Source: Oscillospiraceae bacterium (lineage in GTDB: Bacteria > Bacillota_A > Clostridia > Oscillospirales > Oscillospiraceae). From it: DNA of 40,519 bases. Position 1 is the first letter of the stretch, and the number at the start of each line of letters is the position of its first letter. Below are positions 7,226 through 15,583 of the stretch, piece by piece. The stretch lies in the NCBI GenBank assembly GCA_902786615.1, contig CADADE010000023.1, forward strand, positions 1-40,519, given 5' to 3'. The notes beneath the pieces are model-generated. The model had not been told where the DNA came from. It did not search any database and was given only the letters and a program-made list of their open reading frames with translations. Position numbers and translations under genes: made by a program.

Positions 7226-7268
7226 CCCGGCGCGATTGCGTTTTTTGTCAACAGCCGGGGATTTTTTT
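7226..7268 (+). terminator. Probable terminator of the peptide transcript
   Basis: CCCGGC (7226-7231) and GCCGGG (7254-7259) with a long ~22-nt loop, followed by GATTTTTTT. It would end the plus-strand transcript that crosses the whole antisense RNA region and isolates it from prfA. Confidence 0.5.
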
Positions 7269-7282
7269 GCCGGAAATCGCGG

Positions 7283-7311
7283 TTTACTTTCCGGCTCAGG
7301 CGTGGTATAAT
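7283..7311 (+). promoter_or_regulatory. Sigma-A promoter of the prfA operon
   Basis: TTTACT (7283-7288), 17-bp spacer, TATAAT (7306-7311), with an extended -10 (TGGTATAAT). The predicted transcript starts ~20 nt before prfA. Confidence 0.75.
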
Positions 7312-7337
7312 AATCCATCAATTTCCGGGGGATCGCC

Positions 7338-8408
7338 ATGTTCGATAAACTCAAAAAGCTTGCCGATCAATATGACCTGCTCTGCGCCCGTATGGAGGAG
7401 CCGTCCACCTACGCAGACCCCGCCGTCTACGCGAAATATGAGCGCGAGTCACGGGAGCTGGAGCCGCTGGTCACGGCCTGGCGCGCGTATCAGCGGGCCG
7501 AAGCCGGGATGGAGGAGGCCCTGCTTCTCATGTCGGACCCGGAGATGAAGGAGCTTGCGCAGGAGGAATACGCCGCCTCCAAGACGGAAAAGGAGCGGCT
7601 TGAGCAGCAGATCAAGATCCTGCTTCTCCCCAGGGACCCGAACGACGACAAAAACGTTATTATGGAGATCCGCGGCGGCGTCGGCGGGGAAGAGGGGATG
7701 CTCTTCGCCTCCGACCTCTTCCGCATGTATTCCATGTACGCCGAATCCAAGGGCTGGAAAATCGAAGTCGCCAACATCAGCGAAACGGAGCTCGGCGGCA
7801 TCAAGGAGATCAGCTTCGTCATCGAGGGCGCGGGCGCGTATTCCCGGCTCAAGTTCGAGGCGGGCGGTCACCGCGTCCAGCGCGTCCCGGTCACGGAGTC
7901 CGGCGGGCGCATCCATACCTCCGCCGCCACCGTCGCCGTGCTGCCGGAGGTGGAGGAGATCGACTTTCACCTTGACCCCGGCGACCTCAAAATCGACACC
8001 TACCGCTCCTCCGGCGCGGGCGGGCAGCACGTCAACAAGACCGAGAGCGCCATCCGCATCACCCACCTGCCCACCGGCGTCGTGGTGGAGTGCCAGGACG
8101 AGCGCAGCCAGTATAAAAACAAGGACCGCGCCATGCAGATCCTGCGCGCCAAGCTTTATGAGGCGGAGCAGGCCAAACAGCACGCCGCCATCGCCAGCGA
8201 ACGGCGCAGCCAGATCGGCTCGGGCGACCGCAGCGAGCGCGTGCGGACCTATAATTTCCCCCAGAACCGCGTGACGGATCACCGCCTCAGCGGGGAGCAG
8301 AAAAACTTTAACCTCCAGCCCATCCTGAACGGAGAGCTGGACGCGCTGATCGACAGTCTTGTCACCGCCGACCAGGCGGCGCTTTTACAGGCGCAGACGG
8401 AGGCGTAA
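7338..8408 (+). CDS. prfA: Peptide chain release factor 1
   Basis: RF1 ends translation at UAA and UAG. 356 aa, normal length. The stop-codon-reading tripeptide PxT is present as PVT (residues 184-186, in RVPVTESGGRIHTSAATVAVLPE-type context), which separates it from RF2 (SPF). The peptidyl-tRNA hydrolysis motif GGQ is at 228-230 (SSGAGGQHVNKTES). The conserved RSQIGSGDRSERVRTYNFPQNRVTDHR stretch is present in pieces (e.g. SGDRSERVRTYNFPQ). ATG at 7338 lies 26 nt after the -10 box; the leader GGGGGATCGCC supplies a GGGGG ribosome site. Followed directly (TAAATG) by the tsaC-coaE gene. Confidence 0.97.
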   Translation: MFDKLKKLADQYDLLCARMEEPSTYADPAVYAKYERESRELEPLVTAWRAYQRAEAGMEEALLLMSDPEMKELAQEEYAASKTEKERLEQQIKILLLPRDPNDDKNVIMEIRGGVGGEEGMLFASDLFRMYSMYAESKGWKIEVANISETELGGIKEISFVIEGAGAYSRLKFEAGGHRVQRVPVTESGGRIHTSAATVAVLPEVEEIDFHLDPGDLKIDTYRSSGAGGQHVNKTESAIRITHLPTGVVVECQDERSQYKNKDRAMQILRAKLYEAEQAKQHAAIASERRSQIGSGDRSERVRTYNFPQNRVTDHRLSGEQKNFNLQPILNGELDALIDSLVTADQAALLQAQTEA

Positions 8409-9617
8409 ATGGAGACGAAACGCATCACGGAAAACACAGAAGAGGCTGCCGGGATCATACGCCGCGGCGGCCTTGTCGCCGTCCCGACAGAGACGGTCTA
8501 CGGCCTTGCGGGAAACGGCCTCAACGAGAGCGCCGTGCGGGAGATTTACGAGGTGAAGGGGAGACCCGCCATAAAGCCCCTCTCCCTCATGGTGCCGGAC
8601 GAGAGCGCCATGGAGCAATACTGCGAGGATGTCCCCCGGCAGGCGCACGCCCTGGCGCAGAGCTTCTGGCCGGGGCCGCTCACCATCGTGCTGAAAGCGA
8701 AGAAGGCCATCCCCTCCATCGTCCTCGCGGGCGGCGAAACGGTCGGCCTGCGCTGCCCGGATCACCCGCTGACGCTCTCGCTTCTGCGGCAGTGCGGCTT
8801 ACCCCTCGCGGCGCCGTCGGCCAACCCCTCGGGGGAGGCGAGTCCCAAAACGGCGGAGCAGGTGCTTTCGTACTTTGACGGGAAGATCGACGCGGTCATC
8901 GACGGCGGCCCCTGCGGGGTCGGGCGGGAATCCACCCTCATCGACCTGAGCCGCGCACCCTATCGCATCCTGCGGGAAGGGGCGCTGCCGCCGGAGACCA
9001 TCGCGGACGCGCTGGTTCAAAACCTCACGATCATCGGCATCACCGGCCCCTCCGGCGTGGGGAAGACCACCGCCCTCACGTCTCTTTCGTCCTTGGGCGC
9101 GCTGGTGCTGGACTGCGACGCGCTTTATCATACGCTGTTGGAAAACGACGCGGAGCTTCTCTCAGCCCTGGAGGAAGCCTACCCCGGCACGGTGCGGGAC
9201 GGCAGGCTCGACCGCAGGGCGCTGGGGAAAATCGTGTTCGCCGATCCCGAAAAGCTTGCGCTGCTGAACAAAATCACCCACCGCTTTGTCTCGCGTGAGG
9301 TGGATAAGCGCCTGCGGGACTTCGCCATGGACGGCGGCGAGCTTGCCGCCATCGACGCGGTAGAGCTTATCTCGGCGGGGATCGCCGAGCGCTGCGACGC
9401 CGTGGTTGGAGTCCTGTCGGAGCACGAAAAGCGCATCGGGCGCATCATGCGGCGCGACGGCATCAGCCGCGAGGCCGCCGAAAGGCGCGTCGACGCGCAG
9501 AAGCCGGACGAATATTACAAAGAACACTGCACCCATATTTTGTTGAATAATGCCGACGCAGACCGCTTTTCCGCGGACTGCAAGGCACTTTTTAAGGAGA
9601 TATTGAACCATGGATGA
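8409..9617 (+). CDS. tsaC-coaE: Fused L-threonylcarbamoyladenylate synthase (TsaC) - dephospho-CoA kinase (CoaE)
   Basis: 402 aa with two enzymes. Residues ~5-203 are a YrdC/TsaC domain, which makes threonylcarbamoyl-AMP for tRNA t6A37: GGLVAVPTETVYGLA (20-34), EVKGRPAIKPLSL (48-60, with the KxR of the active site), APSANPSGEASP (135-146), STLIDL (175-180). Residues ~206-402 are a CoaE domain, the last step of CoA synthesis: P-loop GITGPSGVGKTTA (210-222), LDCDALYHTLL, FADPEKLALLNKITHRF and the LID region RIGRIMRRDGISREAAERRVDAQ. The frame runs unbroken; the second domain begins with no stop and no obvious internal ribosome site. The prfA-tsaC pairing is common, the replacement of the Sua5 C-domain by CoaE is not the classical architecture. 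Overlaps the next gene by 8 bp. Confidence 0.92.
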   Translation: METKRITENTEEAAGIIRRGGLVAVPTETVYGLAGNGLNESAVREIYEVKGRPAIKPLSLMVPDESAMEQYCEDVPRQAHALAQSFWPGPLTIVLKAKKAIPSIVLAGGETVGLRCPDHPLTLSLLRQCGLPLAAPSANPSGEASPKTAEQVLSYFDGKIDAVIDGGPCGVGRESTLIDLSRAPYRILREGALPPETIADALVQNLTIIGITGPSGVGKTTALTSLSSLGALVLDCDALYHTLLENDAELLSALEEAYPGTVRDGRLDRRALGKIVFADPEKLALLNKITHRFVSREVDKRLRDFAMDGGELAAIDAVELISAGIAERCDAVVGVLSEHEKRIGRIMRRDGISREAAERRVDAQKPDEYYKEHCTHILLNNADADRFSADCKALFKEILNHG

Positions 9618-10992
9618 TATGAGAAAACAGCTTTTTTATGAGCAGAAAAACGGCTATGACATGATCAGCCGCGACGACCGCCTCGCCCTGGAGGACTACT
9701 GCCGGGGCTACATGAGCTTTCTGAACGACTCCCGCACCGAGCGCGAGGCCGTGGTCAACGCCGTCGCCCTGGCGAAGGAAAACGGCTTTGTGGAGTACCG
9801 CCCCGGCATGGCGCTGGAGCCCGGTATGAAGCTTTATTATGTAAACCGCGGCAAGGCCATGATGCTGGCCGTCATCGGGCGCAAAAGTCTCGCAGAAGGG
9901 GCCGTCATCGCGGGCGCGCACGTCGATTCCCCGCGCCTCGACCTCAAGCAGATCCCGCTGTATGAGACGGACGAGCTCTGCTATTTCCGCACGCACTACT
10001 ACGGCGGCATTAAAAAGTACCAGTGGGTGACGATCCCGCTGGAGCTGCACGGCGTCGTCGCCCTCAAAAGCGGCGAGACCGTGGATATCTGCATCGGGCG
10101 CGAGCCGGGTGACCCCCGCTTCGTGATCACCGATCTCCTGCCGCACCTTGCGCAGGATCAGATGAAAAAGACCATGGCCGAGGGTATCACCGGCGAGGGG
10201 CTGCATCTCATGATCGGCTCCGTCCCCTACGCCGACGAGGGAAAGGATCGCGTCAAGCTCGCCGTTATGAGCGTGCTGAACGATCTCTACGGCGTCACGG
10301 AGGAAGATTTCCTCTCCGCTGAGCTTACCGCCGTCCCGGCCTTTGACGTGTGCGAAATCGGCCTTGACCGCAGCATGATCGGCGGCTACGGCCACGACGA
10401 CAGGGTCTGTGCCTACGCCGAGCTGAAAGCCATCCTGGATGTGGAAAACCCCGCGCGCACCTGTGTGTGCATCCTCGCGGACAAGGAGGAGACCGGCTCC
10501 GACGGTGTGAGCGGCATGCAGAGCCGCGCCTTCGACACCTTTATGGAGGATCTCTGCGCCGCCCAGGGCGTGGAGCTGCGGCGCTGCTACGAAAAGAGCT
10601 TCTGCCTCTCCGCCGACGTGACGGCGGCCTTCGACCCCCTGTATCCCGAGGTCTCCGAGAAGCGCAGCGACGCCAAGTTCAACTATGGCATGGGCATCTG
10701 CAAGTTCACCGGCGCGCGCGGCAAGTCCGGCACCAGCGACGCCTCCGCCGAGGTGGTGGGGTATCTGCGCCGCACGTTCAACAAGGCGGGCGTCATCTGG
10801 CAGCTTGCCGAGATGGGCAAGGTCGACCAGGGCGGCGGCGGCACCATCGCCAAGTTCATGGCCAACCGCAACATAGACACCATCGACGCGGGCGTGCCCG
10901 TCATGAGCATGCACGCCCCCTTTGAGCTGGTGGCTAAGCTCGACTGCTACATGACCTACAAGGGCGTGCTCGCGGTGTACAGCGACGACTGA
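9610..10992 (+). CDS. apeA: M18 family aminopeptidase
   Basis: Cytoplasmic zinc aminopeptidase that trims N-terminal residues (often acidic) from peptides. 460 aa. The dinuclear-metal motifs are all present: GAHVDSPRLDLK (~residues 105-116), GYGHDDRVCAY, the catalytic DKEETGSDG and the C-terminal MSMHAPFELV histidine. FRTHYYGGIKKYQW and length resemble the clostridial "M18 aminopeptidase 1" group rather than the shorter ApeB group. Start ATG 9610 overlaps the previous gene; AAGGAG (9594-9599) gives a ribosome site 10 nt away. Substrate choice is not readable from sequence. Confidence 0.9.
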   Translation: MDDMRKQLFYEQKNGYDMISRDDRLALEDYCRGYMSFLNDSRTEREAVVNAVALAKENGFVEYRPGMALEPGMKLYYVNRGKAMMLAVIGRKSLAEGAVIAGAHVDSPRLDLKQIPLYETDELCYFRTHYYGGIKKYQWVTIPLELHGVVALKSGETVDICIGREPGDPRFVITDLLPHLAQDQMKKTMAEGITGEGLHLMIGSVPYADEGKDRVKLAVMSVLNDLYGVTEEDFLSAELTAVPAFDVCEIGLDRSMIGGYGHDDRVCAYAELKAILDVENPARTCVCILADKEETGSDGVSGMQSRAFDTFMEDLCAAQGVELRRCYEKSFCLSADVTAAFDPLYPEVSEKRSDAKFNYGMGICKFTGARGKSGTSDASAEVVGYLRRTFNKAGVIWQLAEMGKVDQGGGGTIAKFMANRNIDTIDAGVPVMSMHAPFELVAKLDCYMTYKGVLAVYSDD

Positions 10993-11013
10993 CAGCATAA
11001 TACAAACAAAAAT

Positions 11014-11042
11014 GCAGGGCGGGACAGCGGTTTCCGCCCTGC
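11014..11042. terminator. Hairpin after the aminopeptidase gene
   Basis: Perfect arms GCAGGGCGG (11014-11022) and CCGCCCTGC (11034-11042). Downstream on the plus strand is GTATAATTCC, a poor U-tract; on the minus strand the stem is followed by ATTTTTGTTTG, a better one. Probably a weak plus-strand terminator or mRNA-stabilising element at the end of the prfA operon; no minus-strand gene needs it. Confidence 0.5.
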
Positions 11043-11091
11043 GTATAATTCCCCGGCACTTCCGGCAACAATAGCCCGGAGGTGACAAAGC

Positions 11092-11718
11092 ATGGAAGAA
11101 ATCAACGAGCTCGGACAGACGCGACCCGGCGGCATCCACTGCCTGACCATCATCGGCCAGATCGAGGGGCACCAGATCCTGCCGGAGGACGTGAAAACCA
11201 CGAAGTATGAGCATCTTTTGCCCACCATCGCCGCCGTGGAGGAAGCGCCGGAGATCACGGCGCTGCTCATTCTGCTCAATACCGCGGGCGGGGACGTGGA
11301 GGCGGGGCTTGCCATCGCGGAGATGATCGCGGGCATGCGAAAGCCCACTGCCTCTCTCGTTCTCGGCGGGGGACACTCCATCGGCGTGCCGCTCGCGGTC
11401 TCGGCAAGGCGCAGCTTCATCGCGCCGACAGCCTCCATGACGATCCATCCCGTGCGCATCACGGGCGTTGTGATCGGGGCCGCGCAGACCTACGACTATC
11501 TCGCGCGCATGCAGGAGCGTATCACGGACTTTGTGACGGCGCACTCCGCCATCCCTGCGGGGCGCTTCCGGGAGCTCATGAACGAAACCCGCCAGCTTGC
11601 AAACGACGTGGGCAGTATCCTCACCGGGCGGGAGGCCGTGGACGAGGGACTCATTGACGCCGTCGGCACCCTCTCGGACGCGCTGCGCTACCTCCACGGG
11701 GCAGCCGCGGAGAGCTGA
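11092..11718 (+). CDS. tepA: TepA-like ClpP-family serine protease/translocation-enhancing protein
   Basis: 208-aa member of the ClpP/crotonase-fold group containing Bacillus TepA (YmfB), reported to help preprotein export and degrade signal peptides. Seen: LLILLNTAGGDVEAGLAIAEMI, the oxyanion-loop type motif; the serine in GGGHSIGVPLAVS (about residues 93-105) and the histidine in MTIHPVRITG (about 121-130), plus QERITDFVTAHS. Shorter N-terminal fold than ClpP and no ClpX-docking signature visible. Ribosome site GGAGGTG (11078-11084) 7 nt before the ATG. Stands alone between the aminopeptidase and cdaA. Could equally be called a ClpP-like peptidase; tepA is used on motif resemblance. Confidence 0.8.
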   Translation: MEEINELGQTRPGGIHCLTIIGQIEGHQILPEDVKTTKYEHLLPTIAAVEEAPEITALLILLNTAGGDVEAGLAIAEMIAGMRKPTASLVLGGGHSIGVPLAVSARRSFIAPTASMTIHPVRITGVVIGAAQTYDYLARMQERITDFVTAHSAIPAGRFRELMNETRQLANDVGSILTGREAVDEGLIDAVGTLSDALRYLHGAAAES

Positions 11719-11738
11719 TAGAATCGGAAATCTGGTTA

Positions 11739-11767
11739 TTGCGTTTTCGTCTGCTTTGCGATATAAT
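11739..11767 (+). promoter_or_regulatory. Sigma-A promoter of cdaA-cdaR
   Basis: TTGCGT (11739-11744), 17-bp spacer, TATAAT (11762-11767), ~45 bp before the cdaA ribosome site in an AT-rich patch. Confidence 0.6.
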
Positions 11768-11818
11768 ATATTGATATTATAGGATCAGCAGGTTCACAGA
11801 CAGACAAGGGGACATTTC

Positions 11819-12706
11819 ATGGAAAGAATAACCAGTGCGCTTGCCCGCGCGGGCAACTATATGGCAACGATGGGGATCGCCGACTTTGTCGACATCATCA
11901 TCGTCGCTTTTCTCATTTATCGGACCATTTGGTTTATTCGCAAATCCAACTTCATCAATCTTGCCAAGGGCCTGATCCTGGTGCTGGTGGCCTTGTGGGC
12001 GTCGGAGTTCTTCGGCCTCATCATGATCAACTACCTCCTGCGCAAGGCGGTGGAATTGGGCATGATCGCGCTGGTGATCCTCTTCCAGCCGGAGCTGCGG
12101 CGTTTGCTTGAACGCATGGGCAGCTCCATCAAGACGAGCATCGGCGAGTCCGGCAGCGATATGACCCGCGCCATCAGCGAGGTGGCGCAGGCCTGCGGAG
12201 ACATGGCGGCCTCCAACACGGGCGCGCTGCTCGTATTTGAGCGCAACGTCTCGCTCTCGCCGATCATCGGCACCGGCTCCGTCGTGAACGCAGACACCAA
12301 CACGGAGCTCATTAAGAACCTGTTTTTCAAGAATGCACCGCTGCATGACGGCGCGGTCATTCTGCGCGACGGGCGCATCGAGGCGGCGGGCTGCGTGCTG
12401 CCGCTGTCGAGAAACCACAATCTCAGCAAGGATCTCGGCACGCGCCACCGCGCCGGACTCGGCGTGAGCGAGGAGTCCGACGCCATTGCCGTCATCGTCT
12501 CGGAGGAGCGCGGCGACATCTCCGTCGCCATCGACGGGGCGCTCAAGCGGCATCTGAGTACCGGCGAGCTTGCGACCGAGCTTTCCAAGAACCTGATCCG
12601 CGAGAGAAACACGGTCGAGCCCAAGGGCGTCTGGGCAGGAATCAAGGGCTTCTTCAAGCCCAACGGAGACAACAGTGAGGATGAGCATGAAGACGAAGCT
12701 GAATAA
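11819..12706 (+). CDS. cdaA: Membrane diadenylate cyclase CdaA
   Basis: Makes cyclic di-AMP from two ATP; the messenger controls potassium/osmolyte uptake and cell-wall homeostasis. 295 aa. Three membrane segments at about 24-42, 50-74 and 78-92, then the DAC domain with the catalytic DGA (177-179, in LHDGAVIL) and RHR (209-211, in GTRHRAGLG) motifs, both intact. Acidic C-terminal tail (EDEHEDEAE) is variable in the family. Ribosome site AAGGGGAC before ATG 11819. Overlaps cdaR, the standard partner that binds and regulates CdaA. glmM, the usual third gene, is not next to it here. Confidence 0.96.
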   Translation: MERITSALARAGNYMATMGIADFVDIIIVAFLIYRTIWFIRKSNFINLAKGLILVLVALWASEFFGLIMINYLLRKAVELGMIALVILFQPELRRLLERMGSSIKTSIGESGSDMTRAISEVAQACGDMAASNTGALLVFERNVSLSPIIGTGSVVNADTNTELIKNLFFKNAPLHDGAVILRDGRIEAAGCVLPLSRNHNLSKDLGTRHRAGLGVSEESDAIAVIVSEERGDISVAIDGALKRHLSTGELATELSKNLIRERNTVEPKGVWAGIKGFFKPNGDNSEDEHEDEAE

Positions 12707-14000
12707 ACTTTATAACAGCAAGGCCTTTTGGTTCATCATCTCGCTCATCTGCTCGCTGACCATGTGGATTTATGTGGCAAGCGTGGAGCAGGAGGAGTTC
12801 AAGCAGACCTTCCGCGGTGTGCGCGTGCAGCTTGTGGGCGAGGATCTGCTCCGGGATTCCAAAAACCTTGTGATTACCGACATGGACACCAGCACCGTCA
12901 CGGTGGAGGTTGTCGGCCCCCGCCGCATCGTTGGCGGTCTCGACTCCGACAATATCACCGCGCTCATTGACGTTTCCAAGCTCTCGCGCGCGGCCTACAC
13001 CTCCCAGCAATATACGGTGAGCTTCCCGGACGGCACGGATACGGGCAACCTCCAGGTCACGCGAAAGACGCCGGAGACCATCAACTTCATGGTCTCGGCG
13101 CAGACGACCAAGTCCATCCAGGTGCGCGGCAGCTTTGACGGCTCCATCGCCGAGGGCTTCACCGCCGAGAATGTGGTCTTTGAGCCGTCGGTGATCACCC
13201 TCTCCGGCCCGGAGGCTTACCTGCGAAACGTCGATTACGCCTGGGTGAGCTTCGGCAAGGAGAATGTCGACAGCACCTATGAGGTCGAGACGGGCTACAC
13301 GCTTATGACCGCCGACAATACTCCGGCCTCCACGACCGGCATCAAGTTCTCCACAGACGTCGTCACGGCCACGCTCCCGATCCTGACGCTCAAGGAAATC
13401 AACCTCGGCGTGAATCTCATTGAGGGCGGCGGCGCGACTGCGGAGAACACCAAGGTCACCATCGAGCCGGAGAGCGTGAGCCTCGCGGGCGACTCCAAGC
13501 TCCTCGCGGGCATCAACAAGATCACGCTGACCTCCATCGACCTGACCGACTTTACGACCTCCTTCAGCGACACCTATATGATCCCGATCGACAACGAGCT
13601 GCAGAACATCACCGGCGCGACCGAGGCCAAGGTGACGGTCGAGATCGTGGGGCTTGAGACCAAGAGCTTCAAGGTCACGAACATCTCCTGCACCAGTGTG
13701 ACGGAGGGCTTCAGCGCCAAGGTCCTGACGGAGAGCCTGGACGTGACGCTGCGCGGCAAGCCTGAAAGCCTCGCCGCCATCAAGGATGAAAACATCCGCG
13801 CGGTCGCGGATCTGGCGGATCTTGGCCAGTCCGTCGGCACCTACATGCCGAAGGTCAGGATCTATGTGGACGGCTTTACGGACGTCGGCGCCATTACCCC
13901 GGGCAACACCGACTATTCCGTCTATATCCAGCTTGTGAAAGCAAGCGAGGCCGAGAAGGTGCCGGAGGTCATGCTTCCGGAAAACATGAGCGCGGATTGA
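12687..14000 (+). CDS. cdaR: CdaA regulator with YbbR repeats (CdaR)
   Basis: 437-aa single-pass protein: N-terminal helix AFWFIISLICSLTMWIYV (~residues 11-28), then an extracytoplasmic part built of about four YbbR domains (roughly 45-120, 130-215, 225-315, 325-410), recognisable by repeats such as VTVEVVGPRRIV, VTLSGPEAYL/ITLSGPEAYL and VTLRGKPESLAAI. CdaR binds CdaA in the membrane and modulates c-di-AMP output. ATG 12687 is preferred to ATG 12681 or GTG 12675 because AGTGAGG ends 6 nt before it. Overlaps the cdaA 3' end by 20 bp. No catalytic residues expected. Confidence 0.92.
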   Translation: MKTKLNKLYNSKAFWFIISLICSLTMWIYVASVEQEEFKQTFRGVRVQLVGEDLLRDSKNLVITDMDTSTVTVEVVGPRRIVGGLDSDNITALIDVSKLSRAAYTSQQYTVSFPDGTDTGNLQVTRKTPETINFMVSAQTTKSIQVRGSFDGSIAEGFTAENVVFEPSVITLSGPEAYLRNVDYAWVSFGKENVDSTYEVETGYTLMTADNTPASTTGIKFSTDVVTATLPILTLKEINLGVNLIEGGGATAENTKVTIEPESVSLAGDSKLLAGINKITLTSIDLTDFTTSFSDTYMIPIDNELQNITGATEAKVTVEIVGLETKSFKVTNISCTSVTEGFSAKVLTESLDVTLRGKPESLAAIKDENIRAVADLADLGQSVGTYMPKVRIYVDGFTDVGAITPGNTDYSVYIQLVKASEAEKVPEVMLPENMSAD

Positions 14001-14013
14001 GAGGGGTGACAGT

Positions 14014-14421
14014 ATGACACAGGACGCCGTTGTTACCCGCTGCCTCAGCGACGATACCGCCGAGGTGGTCGTCACCCGCGCGACTGCCTGCGGCTCCAAC
14101 TGCGGAAACTGCGAGGCCTGCGTTTTCCAGAACGAACTGAAAACCGTGGCGAGAAACCTGATCGGGGCCAGACCCGGACAGAGAGTGCTGATCGAGAGCA
14201 AATCCGCCCAGGTCTACGGCGCGATCCTGCTCGTGTATATCGTGCCCATTGTGCTTGCCGTGCTGGGCTGCTTTGCGGCCTACGCGGCGGGCGCGTCGGA
14301 GGGGATATGCGTGCTTTGCACCTTCCTCGGCTTTATCCTCGGCGCGGTGATCATCGTCGCGACCCAGCGGATGAAGAAAAACAAGAGCAATATCCGCTTT
14401 GATATTATAAAATTCACATAA
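14014..14421 (+). CDS. RseC/SoxR-reducing family membrane protein
   Basis: 135-aa two-helix membrane protein. N-terminal cytoplasmic part has the cysteine cluster CGSNCGNCEAC (residues ~27-37), the hallmark of RseC/MucC (PF04246-type) proteins, which act with Rnf/Rsx electron-transfer complexes or anti-sigma systems. Then GAILLVYIVPIVLAVLGCF and a second hydrophobic helix, ending in a basic tail. Starts 13 nt after cdaR with GAGGGGTGA as ribosome site and is followed 12 nt later by yicC, so probably bridges the two operons. Redox role is inferred from the cysteines; no rnf genes are in the window. Confidence 0.82.
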   Translation: MTQDAVVTRCLSDDTAEVVVTRATACGSNCGNCEACVFQNELKTVARNLIGARPGQRVLIESKSAQVYGAILLVYIVPIVLAVLGCFAAYAAGASEGICVLCTFLGFILGAVIIVATQRMKKNKSNIRFDIIKFT

Positions 14422-14433
14422 TCGGGAGGCAGT

Positions 14434-15312
14434 ATGATCAAAAGCATGACCGGCTACGGCAGCGCGAAGGGGGCCGTTGAGGGCCTTCAGATCACGGTCG
14501 AGCTGAAAAGTGTAAACAACCGGTATCTGGACGTATCCGTGCGTCTGCCGCGCAGCTTCCTATTCGCGGAGGACGCGGTGAAATCCGCCGTCCAGCGCCA
14601 TATCAGCCGCGGAAAGGTCGACGTTTTCGTGAGCGTCGATTCGACCGACGGCGGCGAAATGAACGTCAAGGTTAACGAAGCATTGCTGCGCGGTTATCTG
14701 GACGCGCTGCAGCACATCGCGGAGGAATACAAGCTCCCGAACGACGCGACGGCTCTGGCTGTGAGCCGCTTCCCGGACGTGCTGACCGTCGAGAAAAAGG
14801 ATCTGGACGCGGAAGCCATCTCCGCCGGGATTCTGGAAATCGCGGAGCATGCGCTGGACGACTTTGACGCCATGCGCGTGAGAGAAGGGGCAAAGCTCCG
14901 GGATGACGTGCTGGGCAGACTTTCCACCATCGACGCGCTGGTTTCCACGGTCGAACGGGAGAGCCCCAGGACCGTCGCGGAATATCGGGCGCGGCTCGAG
15001 GCTAAGATGGCCGAGGTGCTCGGCACCGCGGGGATCGACGAGAACCGCATCCTCCAGGAGGCCGCCATCTTTGCCGACCACATCGCGGTGGACGAGGAGA
15101 CCGTCCGCCTGCGCAGCCACATGAGCCAGCTCAAAACCATGGTCGACGGAAGCTCGCCTACCGGCAGGAAGATCGACTTTCTGATCCAGGAGTTTAACCG
15201 CGAGGCCAACACCATCGGCTCCAAGTGCCAGAGCTCCGACGTTGCCCATACGGTAGTGGACCTGAAATCGGAGATCGAAAAGATCCGCGAGCAGATCCAG
15301 AACATCGAATGA
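14434..15312 (+). CDS. yicC: YicC/YloC family endoribonuclease
   Basis: 292 aa, family length. Begins [13 protein letters not shown], the highly conserved N-terminus, and ends with the DUF1732 part: [16 protein letters not shown] and [21 protein letters not shown], where glutamates and histidine for metal binding lie. Recent work on YicC/YloC describes a metal-dependent endoribonuclease; the older label was a stress-induced protein. Ribosome site GGGAGG 6 nt before ATG. Heads the yicC-remA-gmk-rpoZ group found in the same order in Bacillus. Confidence 0.93.
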   Translation: MIKSMTGYGSAKGAVEGLQITVELKSVNNRYLDVSVRLPRSFLFAEDAVKSAVQRHISRGKVDVFVSVDSTDGGEMNVKVNEALLRGYLDALQHIAEEYKLPNDATALAVSRFPDVLTVEKKDLDAEAISAGILEIAEHALDDFDAMRVREGAKLRDDVLGRLSTIDALVSTVERESPRTVAEYRARLEAKMAEVLGTAGIDENRILQEAAIFADHIAVDEETVRLRSHMSQLKTMVDGSSPTGRKIDFLIQEFNREANTIGSKCQSSDVAHTVVDLKSEIEKIREQIQNIE

Positions 15313-15322
15313 GGGAAGCCCC

Positions 15323-15583
15323 ATGAGGCTTATCGGAATCGGCTTCGGCAATCTCGTCTCAGCTGAGCGCATCATTGCGATCGTGAGCCCGGAGTCCGCG
15401 CCTATCAAGCGCATGGTGCAGGACGCGCGGGAGAGGGGACTGCTCATTGACGCGTCCTTCGGCAGAAGCACGAAAGCGGTCATCACCATGGACAGCGGAA
15501 ACGTTGTCCTCTCCGCACTGGCCCCGGAAATCCTCGAGGCCAGGTGCGCAGAAACAGAAGATAAAGGCGGTTCAAAAGAATGA
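15323..15583 (+). CDS. remA: RemA-like DNA-binding regulator (DUF370)
   Basis: 86-aa protein of the DUF370 family; in Bacillus RemA is a ring-forming DNA-binding activator of matrix and osmoprotection genes. Conserved pieces: [27 protein letters not shown] start (here [17 protein letters not shown]), [24 protein letters not shown] and VVLSALAPE. Its stop overlaps the gmk start (ATGA). Very often next to gmk in Firmicutes. Targets in this organism are unknown. Confidence 0.93.
   Translation: MRLIGIGFGNLVSAERIIAIVSPESAPIKRMVQDARERGLLIDASFGRSTKAVITMDSGNVVLSALAPEILEARCAETEDKGGSKE

Noticed and set aside
9592..11697. 701-codon minus-strand open frame across the aminopeptidase and TepA genes
   Set aside because: Shadow frame spanning two real plus-strand genes and their intergenic hairpin; composition (Ala/Arg/Gly/His-rich) typical of antisense translation.
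12654..14201. 515-codon minus-strand frame opposite cdaR
   Set aside because: Shadow of cdaR; no motif or start signal.
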